Source: Pedobacter rhizosphaerae
GTDB lineage: Bacteria > Bacteroidota > Bacteroidia > Sphingobacteriales > Sphingobacteriaceae
DNA: 64,000 nucleotides
Assembly (NCBI RefSeq): GCF_900111155.1
Contig: NZ_FOGG01000012.1
Span: forward strand, 1 to 64,000
Direction of reading: 5' to 3'
Shown here in pieces: positions 10,976 through 20,120 of this stretch. The translations under genes and the position numbers were made by a program. How positions within the stretch are numbered: the stretch's first letter is position 1; each line of letters begins with the position of its first letter. Under the pieces are notes generated by a model that saw only the letters and a list, made by a program, of their open reading frames with translations, did no database searches and was not told the origin of the DNA.

Positions 10976-12823
10976 ATGAACTTCCTGAAGAAATACTTTA
11001 TATGGGTACTGATCATTTTTAGCATAAATAGTGCTTATGCCCAGCGTGAGATGGAGAAGCTTGGCAGGGGCATGATTGCGGTTCGGCAGGGGAAGGATTC
11101 TGTGTATGTTGGCTGGCGTATTTTGGGTACAGAGCCCGATGATATTGCTTTTAACCTGTATCGCAGCACAGCTGGCGGAACGGCTGTAAAGCTTAATCAG
11201 GTAGTTTTAACCAAAGGCACCAACTACATAGATGTAACAGCTAATCTGAGTTTGGCCAACAGTTATTTTGTAAAGGCTGTTTTGGACGGTAAGGAGCAGG
11301 AGGCCAGTAAAGCATTCCAGCTAAGCGCACAATCACCCATACAGCAATATTTAACACTGCCTTTGCGTACCCCTGCGGGGTATACACCTAATGATGCATC
11401 TGTAGGCGATTTAAATGGAGATGGCGAATACGATATCGTATTGCACCAAACAGGGAGGGGTAGAGATAATTCGTCTAATGGAATAACCGACCCTCCAATT
11501 TTTCAGGCTTACCAACTTGATGGAACCTTTTTGTGGGAGATTAACCTGGGGAAAAATATCAGGGAAGGTGCACACTATACCCAATTTATGGTTTACGACC
11601 TGGATGGGGATGGAATTGCAGAATTTGCCTGTAAAACTGCCGATGGAACGGTAGACGGAAAGGGAAAAGTGATTGGAGATTCGACAAAAGATTATAGAAA
11701 TAAGAATGGCAAAATATTAGACGGGCCTGAATTTTTTACCATTTTCAGTGGGAAAACCGGAGAAGCGCTTGCCACTACGGATTATATTCCTTCGAGAGGC
11801 AATATTGGTGGCTGGGGCGGCAGAGGAGGAAATGGGAAAAATGATAATTCTGGAAACAGAGCAGATCGCTTTAATGCCTGTATTGCCTACTTAGATGGTG
11901 TTCATCCCAGTGTTGTGATGTGTAGAGGATATTATGGTCGCACAGTTTTAGCCGCATGGGATTGGCGTGAGGGTAAATTGACTTCGCGCTGGGTATTCGA
12001 TACCAAAGATGGACGAAATCCTTATTCAGGCATGGGCAATCACGGTTTAAGCGTAGCCGATGTAGATGGCGATGGGAAAGATGAAATTATATACGGATCG
12101 ATGTGTGTGGATGATAATGGCAAGGGGCTTTACACCACAGGATTGAGACATGGCGATGCCCTGCATGTATCGGATTTAGATCCTGAACGCCCGGGATTGG
12201 AAGTATTTGGGGTGCATGAAATTGAAGAAGGAACAAAGGGGGCGGGAGCAGCAGTATATGATGCTAAAACCGGTGAAATTTTATGGCATGGATCGGAAGA
12301 TGAAGATGTGGGCAGAGGTGTGGCCGACAACATTGACCATACGCGTTATGGTGCACAGATGTGGTGGTCGGGCTCAAATGGCTTGTTCGATATCAAAGGG
12401 AATCACGTAGGTGAAGCACCTCGTTCTACCAACTTTCTAATTTATTGGGATGCTGACTTATCCCGCGAACTCCTGGATGGAAACCATATTGATAAATATC
12501 GTGGAGGCCGTCTTTTCACTGCTAATGGCGCTGTATCTAACAATGGAACCAAATCTACGCCTACACTGAGTGCTGATCTTTTTGGCGATTGGAGAGAAGA
12601 ATTAATCCTCCGGGCTTATGATAACCAAAGCTTGAGAATTTACACCACCACTATTCCTACTGAGCACCGTAATTATACCTTGATGCACGATCCACAATAT
12701 CGCTTGAGCATTGCCTGGCAAAATGTTGGCTATAACCAGCCTCCCCATACCGGATTTTACTTCGGCTTCGGCATGAAAAAAGCACCAAAGCCTCACATAG
12801 TTTTAGTTGAACCCAAAAAATAA
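10976..12823 (+). CDS. PL11 rhamnogalacturonan lyase
   Basis: This roughly 615-residue secreted lyase cuts the rhamnose-galacturonate bond of the RG-I backbone by beta-elimination, leaving an unsaturated galacturonyl end. Seen: signal peptide (MNFLKKYFIWVLIIFSINS...), the N-terminal PL11 start REMEKLGRGMIAV, repeated calcium-loop-like DLNGDGEYD, DLDGDGIAE and DVDGDGKDE segments, and the conserved end HTGFYFGFGM. Length fits single-domain PL11 (YesW/YesX group). An in-frame ATG lies at 10964; upstream codons overlap the previous gene and are less likely. Its stop codon abuts the next ATG. The unsaturated products are substrates for the GH105 enzyme encoded at 20121. Confidence 0.95.
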   Translation: MNFLKKYFIWVLIIFSINSAYAQREMEKLGRGMIAVRQGKDSVYVGWRILGTEPDDIAFNLYRSTAGGTAVKLNQVVLTKGTNYIDVTANLSLANSYFVKAVLDGKEQEASKAFQLSAQSPIQQYLTLPLRTPAGYTPNDASVGDLNGDGEYDIVLHQTGRGRDNSSNGITDPPIFQAYQLDGTFLWEINLGKNIREGAHYTQFMVYDLDGDGIAEFACKTADGTVDGKGKVIGDSTKDYRNKNGKILDGPEFFTIFSGKTGEALATTDYIPSRGNIGGWGGRGGNGKNDNSGNRADRFNACIAYLDGVHPSVVMCRGYYGRTVLAAWDWREGKLTSRWVFDTKDGRNPYSGMGNHGLSVADVDGDGKDEIIYGSMCVDDNGKGLYTTGLRHGDALHVSDLDPERPGLEVFGVHEIEEGTKGAGAAVYDAKTGEILWHGSEDEDVGRGVADNIDHTRYGAQMWWSGSNGLFDIKGNHVGEAPRSTNFLIYWDADLSRELLDGNHIDKYRGGRLFTANGAVSNNGTKSTPTLSADLFGDWREELILRAYDNQSLRIYTTTIPTEHRNYTLMHDPQYRLSIAWQNVGYNQPPHTGFYFGFGMKKAPKPHIVLVEPKK

Positions 12824-15181
12824 ATGATGAACCAGCAACATACAAATAAATTCAGCTGCTTAAGGCTGGGGTTAATCGCAGCGCTTTTGCTCTTGCAACA
12901 ACTTTCTTATGCACAAAATAATTCTGTTGTAAGAACCATCACTAACTTTGATGATAATTGGTCTTTTGTACAACAAGATGCAGCTGGTGCTGAAAAGGTA
13001 GATTTTGATGCCTCCAAATGGAAGAAACTATCGGTCCCTCACGACTGGAGCATTGAAGGTGCCTATGATAAAGGTAATCCCACTGCAAGGGGTGGAGGTT
13101 ATTTGCCTGCCGGAATAGGTTGGTATAGGAAAAGTTTCAGCCTGGACGAAGCCATGGCCAAACAGAAGATATCAATTGAATTTGATGGCATAATGGCCAA
13201 TAGTGATGTGTATATAAATGGCTTTCATTTAGGCAAACGGCCTTATGGTTATATTAGCTTCAATTACGATTTAACCGGGCACCTCAACTTTGGAAAGGGA
13301 AAAACCAATGTAATTGCCGTTAAAGCAGACAATACAGTGCAACCCGCCTCACGCTATTATACCGGTGCGGGGATTTACAGACACGTTCGGTTAGTTGCAA
13401 CAGATTTGGTACACGTAGAAAATTGGGGTGTTTACATTTCTACAGCCGATGCTACAACTGCAAAAGCAACAGTTAAAGTACAAACCAGTGTAATTAATGA
13501 AAGTTCAAAAGCAGGTTTGGTTACGGTAGAAACCGCTATTATAGATAGTGATGGTAAAGTAGTTAAGTCTGCTCAAAGCAAAGAAAACCTTGGGGCAGGA
13601 AAATCCTTTCAATTCAAACAGGATATTGCTGTAGCCAATCCGAAATTATGGAATGTAGAAACACCTTTCCTTTATAAAACCTTAACCAAGGTAAGTGTAG
13701 CGGGGAAGGTTGTTGATGATCAGGTAAATACTTTTGGCATCAGGGCCTTCAAATTTGATGCTGCAACAGGCTTCTGGTTAAATGGGAAAAACTTTAAGCT
13801 AAAAGGAGTCTGTTTACACCACGATGGAGGCTCAGTTGGTGCTGCGGTTCCGTTAAGCGTATGGAAGTATCGGTTAGCATTGCTAAAGGAGGTTGGCGTT
13901 AATGCCATTAGAACGGCACATAATCCTGTCGCCCCAGAGTTTTTAGACTTATGCGATCAGATGGGATTTTTGGTGATGGATGAGACCTTTGATACCTGGA
14001 CTTCAGCAAAAAATAATGGCGAGAAAGGCTACAATCGTTTTTGGAAAGAATGGTGGGAACGTGATACCCGCGATATGGTTTTAAGAGATCGGAATCATCC
14101 TTCTATCGTAATTTACAGCGTTGGTAATGAAATTCATGATGATCTGAATAGTCCGGAAGGATTTAAAAAATATAAAGATCAGCAAGACTTGATTCATCAG
14201 TTAGATCCGGGCAGACCCGTAACCATGGCGCTTTTTCGCCCGGCAAATTCCAAAGTGTATACCAATGGTTTTGCAGAAACGATGGACATTGTCGGACAAA
14301 ACTACCGGGAGAATGAATTGGTAGCACTGCATAATCAAAAACCTAATCTAAAAGTAATCGGAACAGAAAATACACATGTTATTCAGCAATACCTCGCTTT
14401 AAGGGATAATCCTTTTATGGCGGGTCAGTTTTTATGGACAGGTTTTGACTACCTTGGTGAAGCAGATTGGCCTCAGGTTACGAATGCACAAGGTTTATTT
14501 GATCGCATAGGCAGTTGGAAGCAACAGAGTTTGCAGCGACAAAGCTGGTGGGCAGAAAAGCCTGTGGTACACATTGTGCGTAAGGAAGATAATGCCGGGG
14601 CCGGAGATTGGATTAGTAACTGGACACCAACTGATTTTGATACTTATGATGATGCAAAAGTGGCTGTTTACAGCAATTGTGATGAAGTAGAACTTTTCTT
14701 AAATGGTAAATCGTTAGGAAGTAAACCTAAGCCAGCCGATGATTCTCCTCGATTATGGGATGTAACTTTTGAAAAGGGAAGTATCAAAGCGGTAGGGAAA
14801 AATAAGGGAAAGGAAGTGGTAAACGAAGAACTGAAAACTGCTGGTCAACCTGCTAAAATTGTTCTTACAGTTGATAGAAGTAAGATTGGTAACAGCTGGG
14901 ATGATGTAGCTTTCGTTAAGGCCACTGTCGTAGATGCTAACGGGAATATTTGCCCGAATGCCGATAACCTTATTCAATTTTCGATTGCTGGAGCGGGTAC
15001 TATCGATGCGGTTGATAATGGAAATGTAATGAGTCATGAAATGTACAAAGCCCAGCAACGACACGCATACCGTGGTGTTTGTTTAGCCAACATCAAAGGC
15101 ACTAAACCCGGAACAATAGAAATTAAAGCATCCGCCGAAGGTTTGTCTGGTGGAACGATAAAATTAGAAGTCAACAATTAA
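12824..15181 (+). CDS. GH2 beta-galactosidase-like enzyme
   Basis: This 785-residue secreted GH2 enzyme has a leader ending SYAQ, a sugar-binding jelly roll (VPHDWSIEGAYDKG at about 65-78), an Ig-like domain, a TIM barrel and C-terminal beta domains. Seen: acid/base E436 in VGNEIHDD and nucleophile E515 in IGTENTH. Known: GH2 proteins of this architecture in Bacteroidota are mostly beta-galactosidases. With a PL11 lyase directly before it (0 bp gap) and CE12 after it, removal of beta-galactose from RG-I side chains is the likely job. Other GH2 activities such as beta-glucuronidase or arabinopyranosidase cannot be excluded. Confidence 0.9.
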   Translation: MMNQQHTNKFSCLRLGLIAALLLLQQLSYAQNNSVVRTITNFDDNWSFVQQDAAGAEKVDFDASKWKKLSVPHDWSIEGAYDKGNPTARGGGYLPAGIGWYRKSFSLDEAMAKQKISIEFDGIMANSDVYINGFHLGKRPYGYISFNYDLTGHLNFGKGKTNVIAVKADNTVQPASRYYTGAGIYRHVRLVATDLVHVENWGVYISTADATTAKATVKVQTSVINESSKAGLVTVETAIIDSDGKVVKSAQSKENLGAGKSFQFKQDIAVANPKLWNVETPFLYKTLTKVSVAGKVVDDQVNTFGIRAFKFDAATGFWLNGKNFKLKGVCLHHDGGSVGAAVPLSVWKYRLALLKEVGVNAIRTAHNPVAPEFLDLCDQMGFLVMDETFDTWTSAKNNGEKGYNRFWKEWWERDTRDMVLRDRNHPSIVIYSVGNEIHDDLNSPEGFKKYKDQQDLIHQLDPGRPVTMALFRPANSKVYTNGFAETMDIVGQNYRENELVALHNQKPNLKVIGTENTHVIQQYLALRDNPFMAGQFLWTGFDYLGEADWPQVTNAQGLFDRIGSWKQQSLQRQSWWAEKPVVHIVRKEDNAGAGDWISNWTPTDFDTYDDAKVAVYSNCDEVELFLNGKSLGSKPKPADDSPRLWDVTFEKGSIKAVGKNKGKEVVNEELKTAGQPAKIVLTVDRSKIGNSWDDVAFVKATVVDANGNICPNADNLIQFSIAGAGTIDAVDNGNVMSHEMYKAQQRHAYRGVCLANIKGTKPGTIEIKASAEGLSGGTIKLEVNN

Positions 15182-15198
15182 TAAAAACTTAATTCAAT

Positions 15199-15969
15199 AT
15201 GAAGAAGTTAAAAGCTATAAAATTATTATCCGCTCTTGCCATCGTTATTTTGGCTGCTGCATTTACCCAAAATAATAAACCTGCCCTACATACCATTGGC
15301 GATTCTACCGTACGCAATTCTAATAAGGAAACCTGGGGCTGGGGTACACCCATTGTTGCCTTGTTTGATACCACGAAGATTCACGTAGAAAATAACGCCA
15401 TGGCTGGAAGGAGTACCCGAACATTTTTATCTGAAGGCAGATGGGATAAAGTTTTAGAAAGCTTAAAGCCAGGCGATTTTGTAACCATGCAATTCGGCCA
15501 TAATGATGGCAGTGCTCCAGATACAACCAAAGCTGGAAGAAGAGGGGTTCTTAAGGGAACAGGTGAGGAAACCAAGGTGTTGACCTGGCCTGATGGAAAA
15601 GTAGAAACAGTACATACTTATGGCTGGTACATTCGCAAATTTGTGCGCGAAACCAAAGCCAAGGGCGCTACCCCAATCGTGGTTTCCATGATACCAAGAA
15701 ATATATTCAAAGAGGGAAAAGTGGTGAGGGCAAATAACGATTTCGGTAAATGGGCAGCAACAGTGGCGCAAGAAGAAAATGCTTATTTCGTAGATCTCAA
15801 TAAAATAACAGCCGATAAATATGATGCCTTAGGACCAGAAAAAGTAAAACTATTCTTTCCCGGAGATCATACCCACACTAATCTGGATGGAGCCAAAGTA
15901 AATGCCGAATCGGTGGTGCAGGGGATTAAGGAGTTGAAGGATTGTAAGTTGAAGCAGTATTTGAAATAG
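15199..15969 (+). CDS. CE12 rhamnogalacturonan acetylesterase
   Basis: This 256-residue SGNH hydrolase removes acetyl groups from galacturonate in RG-I, which opens the backbone to the lyase. Seen: block I TIGDSTVRN with nucleophile S36, the GHND oxyanion segment at 100-103, and D223/H226 in GDHTHTNLDG, the D-x-x-H spacing of the CE12 catalytic pair. An N-terminal hydrophobic leader (about residues 8-23) indicates export. It follows GH2 by 17 bp. A second CE12 gene lies downstream after 132 bp that contain a short AGTATCAAGT-type repeat. Confidence 0.95.
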   Translation: MKKLKAIKLLSALAIVILAAAFTQNNKPALHTIGDSTVRNSNKETWGWGTPIVALFDTTKIHVENNAMAGRSTRTFLSEGRWDKVLESLKPGDFVTMQFGHNDGSAPDTTKAGRRGVLKGTGEETKVLTWPDGKVETVHTYGWYIRKFVRETKAKGATPIVVSMIPRNIFKEGKVVRANNDFGKWAATVAQEENAYFVDLNKITADKYDALGPEKVKLFFPGDHTHTNLDGAKVNAESVVQGIKELKDCKLKQYLK

Positions 15970-16012
15970 TATCAAGTAGTGAGTATCAGGTATCAAGACA
16001 AGACAAAGAGCA
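15967..16012. repeat. AGTATCAAGT-type interspersed repeat
   Basis: The sequence right after the first CE12 stop reads AGTATCAAGTAGTGAGTATC and continues with GGTATCAAGAC. It belongs to the same degenerate family as the longer copies at 53077-53169 and 62176-62270. Confidence 0.55.
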
Positions 16013-16101
16013 AGAATTAAAGTAATAAGAAGAAAATAATAGCTTAGATGCCTTAGGTGGTTAAAATACAGAGAAATACATCATCAATAACAGCATAAAT
16101 A

Positions 16102-16896
16102 ATGAAATCAATTCAAATAAAAATCAGTTTAATACTCTTCAGTGCATTTATAATCTTCTCATCCTGTATTATTTTAAGGCAAGAGAATAAACCAACCTTG
16201 TTTTTAATTGGAGATTCTACTGTAAAGAATGGAAAAGGGAAGGGAGATGGCGCTTTATGGGGTTGGGGAAGTTTTATAGGTACATTTTTCAATACGGACA
16301 AAATTAATGTAGAAAATAATGCATTGGGCGGAACCAGTAGCCGCACTTTTCAAACCAATGGTTTATGGGAACCTGTTTTGGCTAAAATCAAGAAGGGAGA
16401 TTTTGTAATGATGCAATTTGGCCACAATGATAGTAGCCCGCTAGACGATACGGCACGTGCGCGTGGAACGATAAAAGGAATAGGAGTAGAAAGCAAAGAG
16501 ATCTATAATCCAATTAAGAAAAAGCAAGAGGTAGTGTATACTTATGGTTGGTACCTCCGTAAGTTTATTAAGGATATTAAAGCCAAAGGTGCAACACCAA
16601 TTGTTTGCTCGCCAATTCCGCGCAATCCGGTTAAAGATGGAAAAGTAGTTTTAGCTGATGATAGCTATGCCAAATGGGCTGAAGAAGTGGCAAAAGCAGA
16701 GCAAGTAGATTTTATTCCCTTAAATCAACTGATCAAAGATAAATACAGCGCCCTAAGTGCCGAAGTGGTTAAAACCTATTTCACCGAAAAAGACCATACC
16801 CATACCAACGAAGCAGGGGCTAAAATTAATGCAGCAGCAGTGGTTACGGGCATTAAGGCGCTGAAGCGAAATAAATTAAGGAATTATTTGAAATAA
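16102..16896 (+). CDS. CE12 rhamnogalacturonan acetylesterase, predicted lipoprotein
   Basis: This 264-residue second CE12 esterase has S39 in LIGDSTVKN, GHND at 107-110 and D231/H234 in KDHTHTNEAG. Unlike its neighbour it starts with a leader ending FSSC, where C22 fits a lipobox, so it is probably a lipid-anchored protein, perhaps on the cell surface, while the first copy is soluble. Known: CE12 enzymes deacetylate RG-I. The pair may separate deacetylation of polymer outside and oligomer inside; that is an inference. A palindrome (ATGGTCCGT / ACGGACCAT) begins 4 bp after the stop. Confidence 0.92.
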   Translation: MKSIQIKISLILFSAFIIFSSCIILRQENKPTLFLIGDSTVKNGKGKGDGALWGWGSFIGTFFNTDKINVENNALGGTSSRTFQTNGLWEPVLAKIKKGDFVMMQFGHNDSSPLDDTARARGTIKGIGVESKEIYNPIKKKQEVVYTYGWYLRKFIKDIKAKGATPIVCSPIPRNPVKDGKVVLADDSYAKWAEEVAKAEQVDFIPLNQLIKDKYSALSAEVVKTYFTEKDHTHTNEAGAKINAAAVVTGIKALKRNKLRNYLK

Positions 16897-16899
16897 CCC

Positions 16900-16929
16900 A
16901 TGGTCCGTTACAAACGGACCATTTTAGCG
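16900..16929 (+). terminator. Palindrome that may end the first RG-I transcript
   Basis: ATGGTCCGT and ACGGACCAT form perfect 9-bp arms with a 5-nt loop, followed by TTTTAG. It is also the first member of the palindrome cluster here, so it may be a REP reused as a terminator. Confidence 0.5.
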
Positions 16930-16946
16930 GGGCGGGCTAGCGAATA

Positions 16947-17060
16947 TATGGTTCGTGAGATAGACGAACGTATGGTTCGTGAGCTGTATGGTTCGTGAAC
17001 CGTATGGCTCGTGCGTCACGAACCATGGGTGGACGTATGGTTCGTGTTTCACGAACCATG
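16947..17060. repeat. Cluster of ATGGTTCGTG palindromes (REP-like)
   Basis: Five copies of the half-element ATGGTTCGTG or close variants (tATGGTTCGTGA, ATGGCTCGTGC) occur in about 110 bp. Two end in the matching CACGAACCAT arm; the last, 17037-17059, is a perfect 10-bp-arm palindrome with loop TTT. The same palindrome surrounds the RAYT gene at 45694, so this is a remote REP cluster of that element. Confidence 0.85.
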
Positions 17061-17075
17061 GTTTTAACACACGAT

Positions 17076-17121
17076 ACAGGACACCACAGGTTGCGTAACT
17101 CCGGATTAAAGCTTATCATAG
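17076..17121 (+). promoter_or_regulatory. Putative activator site plus -7 element before the GH2/GH105/GH31/rhaM/GH106 operon
   Basis: ACAGGACACC followed by ACAGGTTG (17076-17093) is the 10-bp direct repeat. Exactly 20 bp later is TATCATAG (17114-17121). TTAACCAAATA, a leader motif seen at other unit starts, follows at 17127-17137. It splits region B into two transcription units. Confidence 0.65.
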
Positions 17122-17175
17122 CCTCTTTAACCAAATAGGGTGAACGTTGCAAATAGCGTTCATTTATTAACTACT

Positions 17176-20082
17176 ATGCAGATACAGGGTTCATCAATTT
17201 TAAAATGGTTTACATCGGCCATTGTATTGTTGCTTTTAAGCAATGGATTATCAAGGGCTCAGCAAATTTCCCTGAGTGGAAAATGGCGCTTTAAAATAGA
17301 TAGACAAGATGAAGGCCAAACTCAAAAATGGTTTAACCAAAAACTTCCCGAAACCGTTGAGCTTCCAGGCTCTATGGCGGGCAACCTTAAGGGAGATGAA
17401 ATTACCTTAAAAACAAAATGGACAGGGAGTATTTACGATAGCTCATATTTTTTTCATCCCCGGTTAGAAAAATATCGCCAGCCAGGAAACCTTAAAATCC
17501 CTTTTTGGCTAACGCCAGCCAAACATTATACCGGTGCCGCCTGGTACCAGAAAGACATTGAAATTCCAGCAGACTGGAATGATAAACGCATCGTTTTATC
17601 CTTAGAATATCCACATTCCGAAACCCGGGTATGGATTGATGATATAGAAATCGGCACACAATTTACCTTTGTAGTAGCACAAAATTTCGAACTTCCGGCC
17701 AAGCTAAAACCAGGGAAGCATACCATCACCCTGCAAATTGATAACCGCATCAAAGCCATTAATGTTGGTCAGGACTCACACAGTTTAACCGATCACACGC
17801 AGGGAAATTGGAACGGGGTAGTAGGTAAAATGTTTATACAGGCAGGCCCTGCAATTTATTTCGAGGATATTCAGATTTACCCCAATCTCAAAACCAAATC
17901 TGCAAAAGTTAAGATTCAGCTTAAAGACTATACCAACAGTTCCTCAACGGGAAACGTAACACTTGCCGCAACAAGTTTTAATACCAAAAATATCATTCAG
18001 GTGAAGCCCATCACAGTTCCCTATCAGATTAATAATGGAAACGGTACTTTAGAAATTGAGCTCCCAATGGGTGATAAAATTGCTGCCTGGGATGAATTTG
18101 ACCCCGCTTTATACCGATTAACAGCTACTTTGCTTACCAAAGATGGTAAAAAAGATGAAAAGCAGGTTCAGTTTGGTATGCGCGAGTTTAAGGCAGTAGA
18201 CCGGCATTTTGAAATTAATGGTCGCCCGGTTTTTCTTCGTGGAACCGTTAATAACTGCGAATTCCCATTAACAGGATATCCAGCCATGGATGTAGCTTCA
18301 TGGGAACGTATTTTTAGGATTTCAAAGGCCCACGGACTTAATCATATGCGTTTCCACTCCTGGTGTCCTCCTGAGGCAGCTTTTATTGCGGCAGATTTAA
18401 CCGGATTTTATCTCCAGCCTGAAGGACCAAGCTGGGCCAATCATGGCTCATCCATCGGAGATGGTAAACCTATCGATCAATTTATCTACGACGAAACCAA
18501 CCGAATGACCAAGAGCTATGGAAATTACGCATCGTTTTGCATGATGGCTTATGGAAATGAGCCCCGGGGCCGACAGGTAGAATACCTCACCAAGTTCAAT
18601 AACTATTGGAAGGCTAAAGATTCAAGGAGATTGTATACCGGTGCATCTGTGGGCGGAAGCTGGCCGGTGATTCCAAACAACGAATTTATGGTTCGCGCTG
18701 GAGCCAGAGGCTTAGATTGGGGTAGAGTACCAGAAAGTATTTCTACCTATGCCAAACAAATTGAGCAGTTTAAAGTACCTTTCGTAGCACACGAAATGGG
18801 GCAATATTGTGTATTTCCGAACTTTAAAGAAATTAAAAAATATACCGGAATTTATAAGGCCAAAAACTTCGAAATGTTCCAGGAAGACTTAAAGGATCAC
18901 GATATGGCCGACCAATCGGAGGCGTTCTTAATGGCTTCGGGTAAATTACAGGCGCTGTGTTATAAAAACGAAATTGAAAAAGCCTTGCGTACACCCAATT
19001 ACAGCGGTTACCAACTTTTATCATTAAACGATTATCCTGGTCAGGGAACAGCGATGGTTGGGGTTTTAGATGCCTTTTGGGATGAAAAAGGATACATTAC
19101 GGCAAAGGAATTTAAACGTTTCTCTAACAGTACCGTACCCTTAATTGAAGTGCCAAAATTTGTTTACACCAGTGATGAGAAATTTGAGCCCAAAATTCAA
19201 GTCGCACACTGGGGAAGTGCAGCATTGCAAAACGCCCGCATCACTTGCAGATTGATAGATGAGAAGGGCAAAACAGTATTTACCTATAAGTTCGGGCCAT
19301 TCACTTTACCTGTAGGGGTAAATACACCAATCGGATCAGTTACCTATTCGTCTAATCCGATAACCACAGCACGTAAATTAAAATTAGAGGTATCAATTGA
19401 TGGAACGGAATATGTTAACGATTGGGATTTCTGGTTCTTCCCTAAGCAGCTGCCTAAGTATAAAACCAGTTTTTATTATACAGAGCAATTAGACGATCAG
19501 GCTAAAAAAATTCTGGATGAAGGCGGAAATGTTTTTCTAAATGCGGCAGGTAAGGTAGTTAAAGGCAAAGAAGTAGTACAAACCTTTTTGCCTGTATTTT
19601 GGAATACCTCCTGGTTTAAAATGCGTCCACCACATACTTTAGGCATACTTTGCGATCCAAAAAATCCAGCCTTAAAAGATTTCCCAACCGATTATCACAG
19701 TGATATGCAGTGGTGGGAAATTGTAAATAAGGCGCAGGTGATGAATCTGGAAGATTTTCCTGCTGGGTTTAAACCCATTGTTCAACCCATCGATACCTGG
19801 TTTATGAACCGTCGTCTGGCACTGGTTTTAGAAGCTAAAGTAGGTAAGGGAAAACTCATTATTTCGAGCGCTAACCTGAGTCCAGACTTGAAGAATGCTC
19901 CAGGTGCACAACAGCTTTACTTTAGCTTACAGCAATACATGATGTCTGCCCGGTTTAACCCAAAATATGAAGTGCCTTTTGATACGGTTAAAGACATTTT
20001 TACCAGCCCTTCGAAACAGCAATTTGATACTTTTACAAAAGATAGTCCCGACGAATTGAAGCCTAAGCCAAAAAGCAATTAA
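17176..20082 (+). CDS. GH2-like glycoside hydrolase
   Basis: This 968-residue exported enzyme begins with MQIQGSSILKWFTSAIVLLL and a leader ending near SRAQ. Seen: an N-terminal beta-sandwich (LSGKWRFKIDRQDEG), an Ig-like domain, a TIM barrel with probable acid/base E462 in YGNEPRG and nucleophile E540 in VAHEMGQY, then a long C-terminal extension of about 300 residues. Known: GH2 members with this divergent plan occur in pectin loci, some acting on uronic or galactosyl substituents. The exact activity cannot be assigned. An upstream GTG at 17140 is in frame, but ATG 17176 gives the better leader. First gene of a five-gene unit behind its own activator-type promoter. Confidence 0.82.
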   Translation: MQIQGSSILKWFTSAIVLLLLSNGLSRAQQISLSGKWRFKIDRQDEGQTQKWFNQKLPETVELPGSMAGNLKGDEITLKTKWTGSIYDSSYFFHPRLEKYRQPGNLKIPFWLTPAKHYTGAAWYQKDIEIPADWNDKRIVLSLEYPHSETRVWIDDIEIGTQFTFVVAQNFELPAKLKPGKHTITLQIDNRIKAINVGQDSHSLTDHTQGNWNGVVGKMFIQAGPAIYFEDIQIYPNLKTKSAKVKIQLKDYTNSSSTGNVTLAATSFNTKNIIQVKPITVPYQINNGNGTLEIELPMGDKIAAWDEFDPALYRLTATLLTKDGKKDEKQVQFGMREFKAVDRHFEINGRPVFLRGTVNNCEFPLTGYPAMDVASWERIFRISKAHGLNHMRFHSWCPPEAAFIAADLTGFYLQPEGPSWANHGSSIGDGKPIDQFIYDETNRMTKSYGNYASFCMMAYGNEPRGRQVEYLTKFNNYWKAKDSRRLYTGASVGGSWPVIPNNEFMVRAGARGLDWGRVPESISTYAKQIEQFKVPFVAHEMGQYCVFPNFKEIKKYTGIYKAKNFEMFQEDLKDHDMADQSEAFLMASGKLQALCYKNEIEKALRTPNYSGYQLLSLNDYPGQGTAMVGVLDAFWDEKGYITAKEFKRFSNSTVPLIEVPKFVYTSDEKFEPKIQVAHWGSAALQNARITCRLIDEKGKTVFTYKFGPFTLPVGVNTPIGSVTYSSNPITTARKLKLEVSIDGTEYVNDWDFWFFPKQLPKYKTSFYYTEQLDDQAKKILDEGGNVFLNAAGKVVKGKEVVQTFLPVFWNTSWFKMRPPHTLGILCDPKNPALKDFPTDYHSDMQWWEIVNKAQVMNLEDFPAGFKPIVQPIDTWFMNRRLALVLEAKVGKGKLIISSANLSPDLKNAPGAQQLYFSLQQYMMSARFNPKYEVPFDTVKDIFTSPSKQQFDTFTKDSPDELKPKPKSN

Positions 20083-20120
20083 TTTACCGGAGCCTTTTAG
20101 CATTATAAAATAGAATACTC

